From Nemophila menziesii (Eukaryota > Streptophyta > Magnoliopsida > Boraginales > Hydrophyllaceae): a DNA stretch of 64,000 nucleotides. The position numbers were made by a program, and so were the translations under genes. Of this stretch, positions 61,093-64,000 are shown piece after piece. The DNA lies in NCBI GenBank assembly GCA_029959085.1, contig JARWIR010000002.1:42962233-43026232 (forward strand). Direction: 5' to 3'. Under the pieces are notes generated by a model, which did no database searches, was not told where the DNA came from, and saw only the letters and a program-made list of their open reading frames with translations. Position 1 is the stretch's first letter; each line of letters opens with the position of its first letter.

Positions 61093-63240
61093 AGACCCCC
61101 AACTTAATTCTTTTCTCATCCCGACAAAGTATAACAAAACAAAACAAAGGGGTAGAAGTAAACGTAAGAACAAATAGAAGCTAGCAAATACACTTAAATC
61201 AATTCTAAAGGTAAATCTCATATAGCAAACTATAGAAACTAATATACACATACATCTATAATGCAAAATCAAACACAAATAATCTCAATCATAAAATTAA
61301 AGTCGCAATGCTTGAATATTACACTTGTACTCATCTCTATAGTATGACTATAGGGTGTTCCTCAATCCTAAATCGCTTTGAACGCTCCACCTAGTATATT
61401 CCCTATCAACAGAATCATAAATTCACTATGCACTTAAAAATCACGAGGTTTTTATGGTTTTAATAATGGCTTAAGGACGGTGTGGATGTATATTTGGTAA
61501 ATTTGAAGTGAGCTTTTAGCTCTCTCCTCACTTACCATCAACAATGTCCTCGAGCTTGAGTTTACGCTCAAAATTGTTCTCACTCACCCATTTACGCAAC
61601 AATTTAGCGTCCCATGTCTACCCACTACAAATAAGATGATTTGCAGAAAAATTGCACTTTGCTGGATGTTTTATTCTTTCATATTTTTCTTTTTCTTTTC
61701 TTTTCTCTTTTTTGTACAGATTGCAAACTGGGTTCCCGGTTTCTACTGTATGGATTTTTTTGAATTTTTTTCATTTTTTTCTTTCTTTTTCACTTTTTTC
61801 TCATTCCCGGCAAAGGGTTACAAGTACACATCATCTGCAATTGTGCAACAATACAAAGCACATCAATCACTACCCAATAAATTCCCCATAAGTGGACCCA
61901 CCACCCCAAACTCAAGCTCGAGACATGTCTCAGGATTGTGATTCAAGTGCGGGTCATATGGTCATGCCTAATAATCTAAGGGATAATGGCTTACATCGTG
62001 GCTACAAAGAAAAAGGCTAAAGGCTCAAAGTGGACTAAGACGGATAATAATTAATACAAGGGATAGAAGGCTAAAAAGGTCCTGAATGGCTAACAAAGAA
62101 CTGCCCCTATCATTTTCCTAAGTACACAGCTCGTCTTTAGTTCATATCAAGGTGGGTTCTCTACTAATTAGGATTTCACGTTCTAGACAACAAACATATT
62201 CCTTGAGTACAAGCTTACTTCATTTTCATTATTCATTAATTTTTCCTATCAATTACCTATGTTTGCATGCAATTCTAAATGCGTTTTATATCAATCCCTA
62301 AAGTCCACTATTTCCTATCATAGATTTACCAAAAGTATGCTTAAAGGGTCATTTAAAATCTTCTACTGTCAAACGCAACTCCAAAAATTATTTTATTTAA
62401 AGCAAATAAAACACATAACACATAAAATTGGGATGAGGCAACGAACCCCACACCAAACTAAAAAATGAGTCGTGTCCCCACGACTCGAAAAGACTCAAAG
62501 CAATAAAATAATCTACACTAAATGAGAAGGATTAGAAAATGTATCTGAACCAGCACGTGGCTGGTTGTCGGTGTTGCGTCCATGAACTTTATCTCGCGTC
62601 TAGACATCGTAAGTTGTGTTTTGATCAAATAAAGTTTAACTTGTTTCTAACATTTCCCAAAATAGCGCACCTCGTATCCTGATTCTCTTCCAACACCTTG
62701 ATTTTCGATTCCAACTCATCATCGGATCATTTTCTTCTTCACTTTCAGGTTCCTCAATCACTTTTTTCTTCTTAGGATTAGCTTTAATTTTAACCTCTTC
62801 AGTCTCGTGTTTGCAACGTGAATTAGGAATCTCAATAGCTTGTTCTTGAATAGTACCAAAAGTGTTTTTGTTTCTTGGAGAATTCCTTCGATAAGTACAC
62901 ATGAAAACGGTTTTGATAGGCATCTCTTTCCACCCCAAACTCAAAACTTCAAATAGTGAGAAGCTAAAGAAGGCGTAGAACTTTGATGTTTTGAGGCTTA
63001 AGACTTGAAGATTATAGTGGAATATGAGATGGGCAAAGGCTAATTGATGTGGGGGAAGAGGGAATTGGATTTAATTTGAAGCTTGGATGAAGAACAATTG
63101 GAGAAAAATGGGAACTCCATGGTGCTTTGGATAGGAGATGAATTGAGTGTATGTTATTGTGGTGAAAGATGTTAGGATTTGATGATTGTGTGGTTGTAGA
63201 TGATGATTTTCAGGAAATTTGGAAATGTTCTTGGAGGTTG
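61093..63240. mobile_element. Retroelement internal region between opposed LTRs
   Basis: Begins with the purine tract (minus strand) and holds T-rich and A-rich stretches and phrases such as caatgtcctcgagcttgagt and ggctaaaggctcaaagtgga, which I associate with the 3' untranslated part of plant LTR elements. No RT, integrase or protease. The Phe-rich frame at 61,636-61,941 is only a T-tract. A perfect hairpin gagtcgtg/cacgactc is at 62,467-62,486. Confidence 0.5.
62636..62920 (-). CDS. Hypothetical charged ORF in the retroelement region
   Basis: From ATG at about 62,920 on the minus strand: MPIKTVFMCTYRRNSPRNKN, then a Lys/Glu-rich stretch (KANPKKKKVIEEPESEEEND) and an Arg-rich end; about 94 residues. 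The low-complexity charged composition is like the N-terminus of many retroelement accessory ORFs. I do not recognise a family. It lies on the minus strand, the same strand as the LTR at 59,556-61,092. Confidence 0.3.
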   Translation of the reverse strand, partial: PIKTVFMCTYRRNSPRNKNTFGTIQEQAIEIPNSRCKHETEEVKIKANPKKKKVIEEPESEEENDPMMSWNRKSRCWKRIRIRGALFWEMLETS

Positions 63241-64000
63241 TGATGTCTCCCTAATTGTTCTTATTTTAGACCCTTAGGAGACAACATTTTTGGTGTTTAT
63301 TTAATCAATTTGATAGACTTTTGGACTAAATATGCAATAATCCGGAATTTCCTTTTTATTTCTAGCATTTTTAATTTATTAAGCTTTTGCTCGTAATATT
63401 GGTATTTTTAGTGAAAAGTTTACAGGTTTTAGATGTTAGCTAGGAGAGGAATCCGAGGAGAAAGTCAAAGATCGTGAATTAGAGTCAAGACTTAAAGATA
63501 AATCCCGAAGATATTATTTTTAGAGCTGAAAATCCATTTTCCAGGCCATAGATTGCTGATTTCGAGGTGCTTAAGCGATGATTTAGCCGCTGACCTTTGA
63601 AGATAAATCATTCCTTATCGAGTTACGGAACTTTAGCAACTGGAATGAGGTCAATCGGAGTCATAACGCATCGGGAAAAGCCGTTTTAGTGAAGGTGTAT
63701 CAGCAGTTACGGGATTTTGGGCTTAGAATTTGGGCTTGGACATTTAATTAGTATTTTATTTTCTGGTCCAAGCCCTAATTCGTTTTTATGCTTATAAAAG
63801 GAGGTCTGGACTTCTATTTTTTATACAATTCATTCTTTACAATTAAAAACATCAGAGAGAAGCAACAGAAGGAAGGAAGAAGAAGCTGCTGGAGTTGGAG
63901 TGGGTCTATAGCTCCGTTCTCGGTCATTCCAATTCCGGAAATTAGGTTTCTTTTATCTTTTATTTGTAAGTCAATATGAATTCCATTTATTTTAATTTAG
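63241..64000 (+). mobile_element. LTR copy, plus orientation, running off the window
   Basis: Begins TGATGTCTCC and is the inverted counterpart of 61,092-60,330. Shared runs include gattgctgatttcgaggtgc, cagcagttacgggattttgg and ttcttttgat-type segments. The TATA box tataaaagg is at 63,793, followed by ggacttctattttt, so transcription would start near 63,825. The remainder of the LTR lies beyond position 64,000. Confidence 0.65.

Noticed and set aside
61636..61941. 101-codon Phe-rich plus-strand frame
   Set aside because: Created by T-rich tracts in the retroelement internal region; low complexity.

Overview
The window is plant nuclear DNA, probably from a eudicot. It is strongly AT-rich, with no bacterial-style gene packing, long poly-A/T and (TA)n tracts, intron-like exon spacing, and fragments of LTR retrotransposons and MITE-like elements. 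I recognise two plant gene families, both as broken copies: a NudC/BOBBER (CS-domain) gene and a ZF-HD/MINI ZINC FINGER (ZHD/MIF) gene. I found no gene that looks intact. Function calls rest on motifs recognised by eye; no search was run.

Positions 1-52,060 form one head-to-tail array of a roughly 10.5-kb unit. There is the end of one unit (1-95), a shortened unit U0 (96-6478), three nearly identical units U1-U3 (6479-17000, 17001-27504, 27505-38013), a hybrid unit U4 (38014-49141) and an old, decayed remnant U5 (49142-52060). Read left to right, a full unit holds: a short GC-richer patch; a (TA)n site; a multi-exon NudC-like pseudogene on the minus strand, with MITE-like and short-period repeats in its introns; a second (TA)n site; a Ty3/gypsy gag-like remnant; a MITE-like element; a 19-codon hydrophobic ORF; and a ZF-HD-like pseudogene on the plus strand.

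The array is a mosaic. The left half of U0 and the right half of U4 are diverged from U1-U3, while the right half of U0 and the left half of U4 match U1-U3 closely. Both switches fall in a block of 120-135-bp minirepeats that is largely missing from U1-U3. This fits recent amplification by unequal exchange between minirepeats in two older, already diverged copies. U0 has also lost about 4.7 kb that includes the gag-like remnant and the ZF-HD copy.

Positions 52,060-64,000 are a patchwork of mobile-element debris: an internally deleted copia-like element on the minus strand (53,664-56,192) with a degenerate tRNA-Leu(CAA)-like sequence inside its span; a stand-alone copy of the MITE family found in the array; a GAGCTC-rich repeat; a possible promoter/5'UTR fragment; a fragment of a 'putative plant transposon protein'; and two copies of one LTR in opposite orientations around about 2.1 kb (59,556-61,092 minus; 63,241 to the window end, plus).

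The main point of interest is the array: how it grew, and whether its two gene-derived segments are transcribed, for example as small-RNA sources. I see no evidence of a new protein-coding system.
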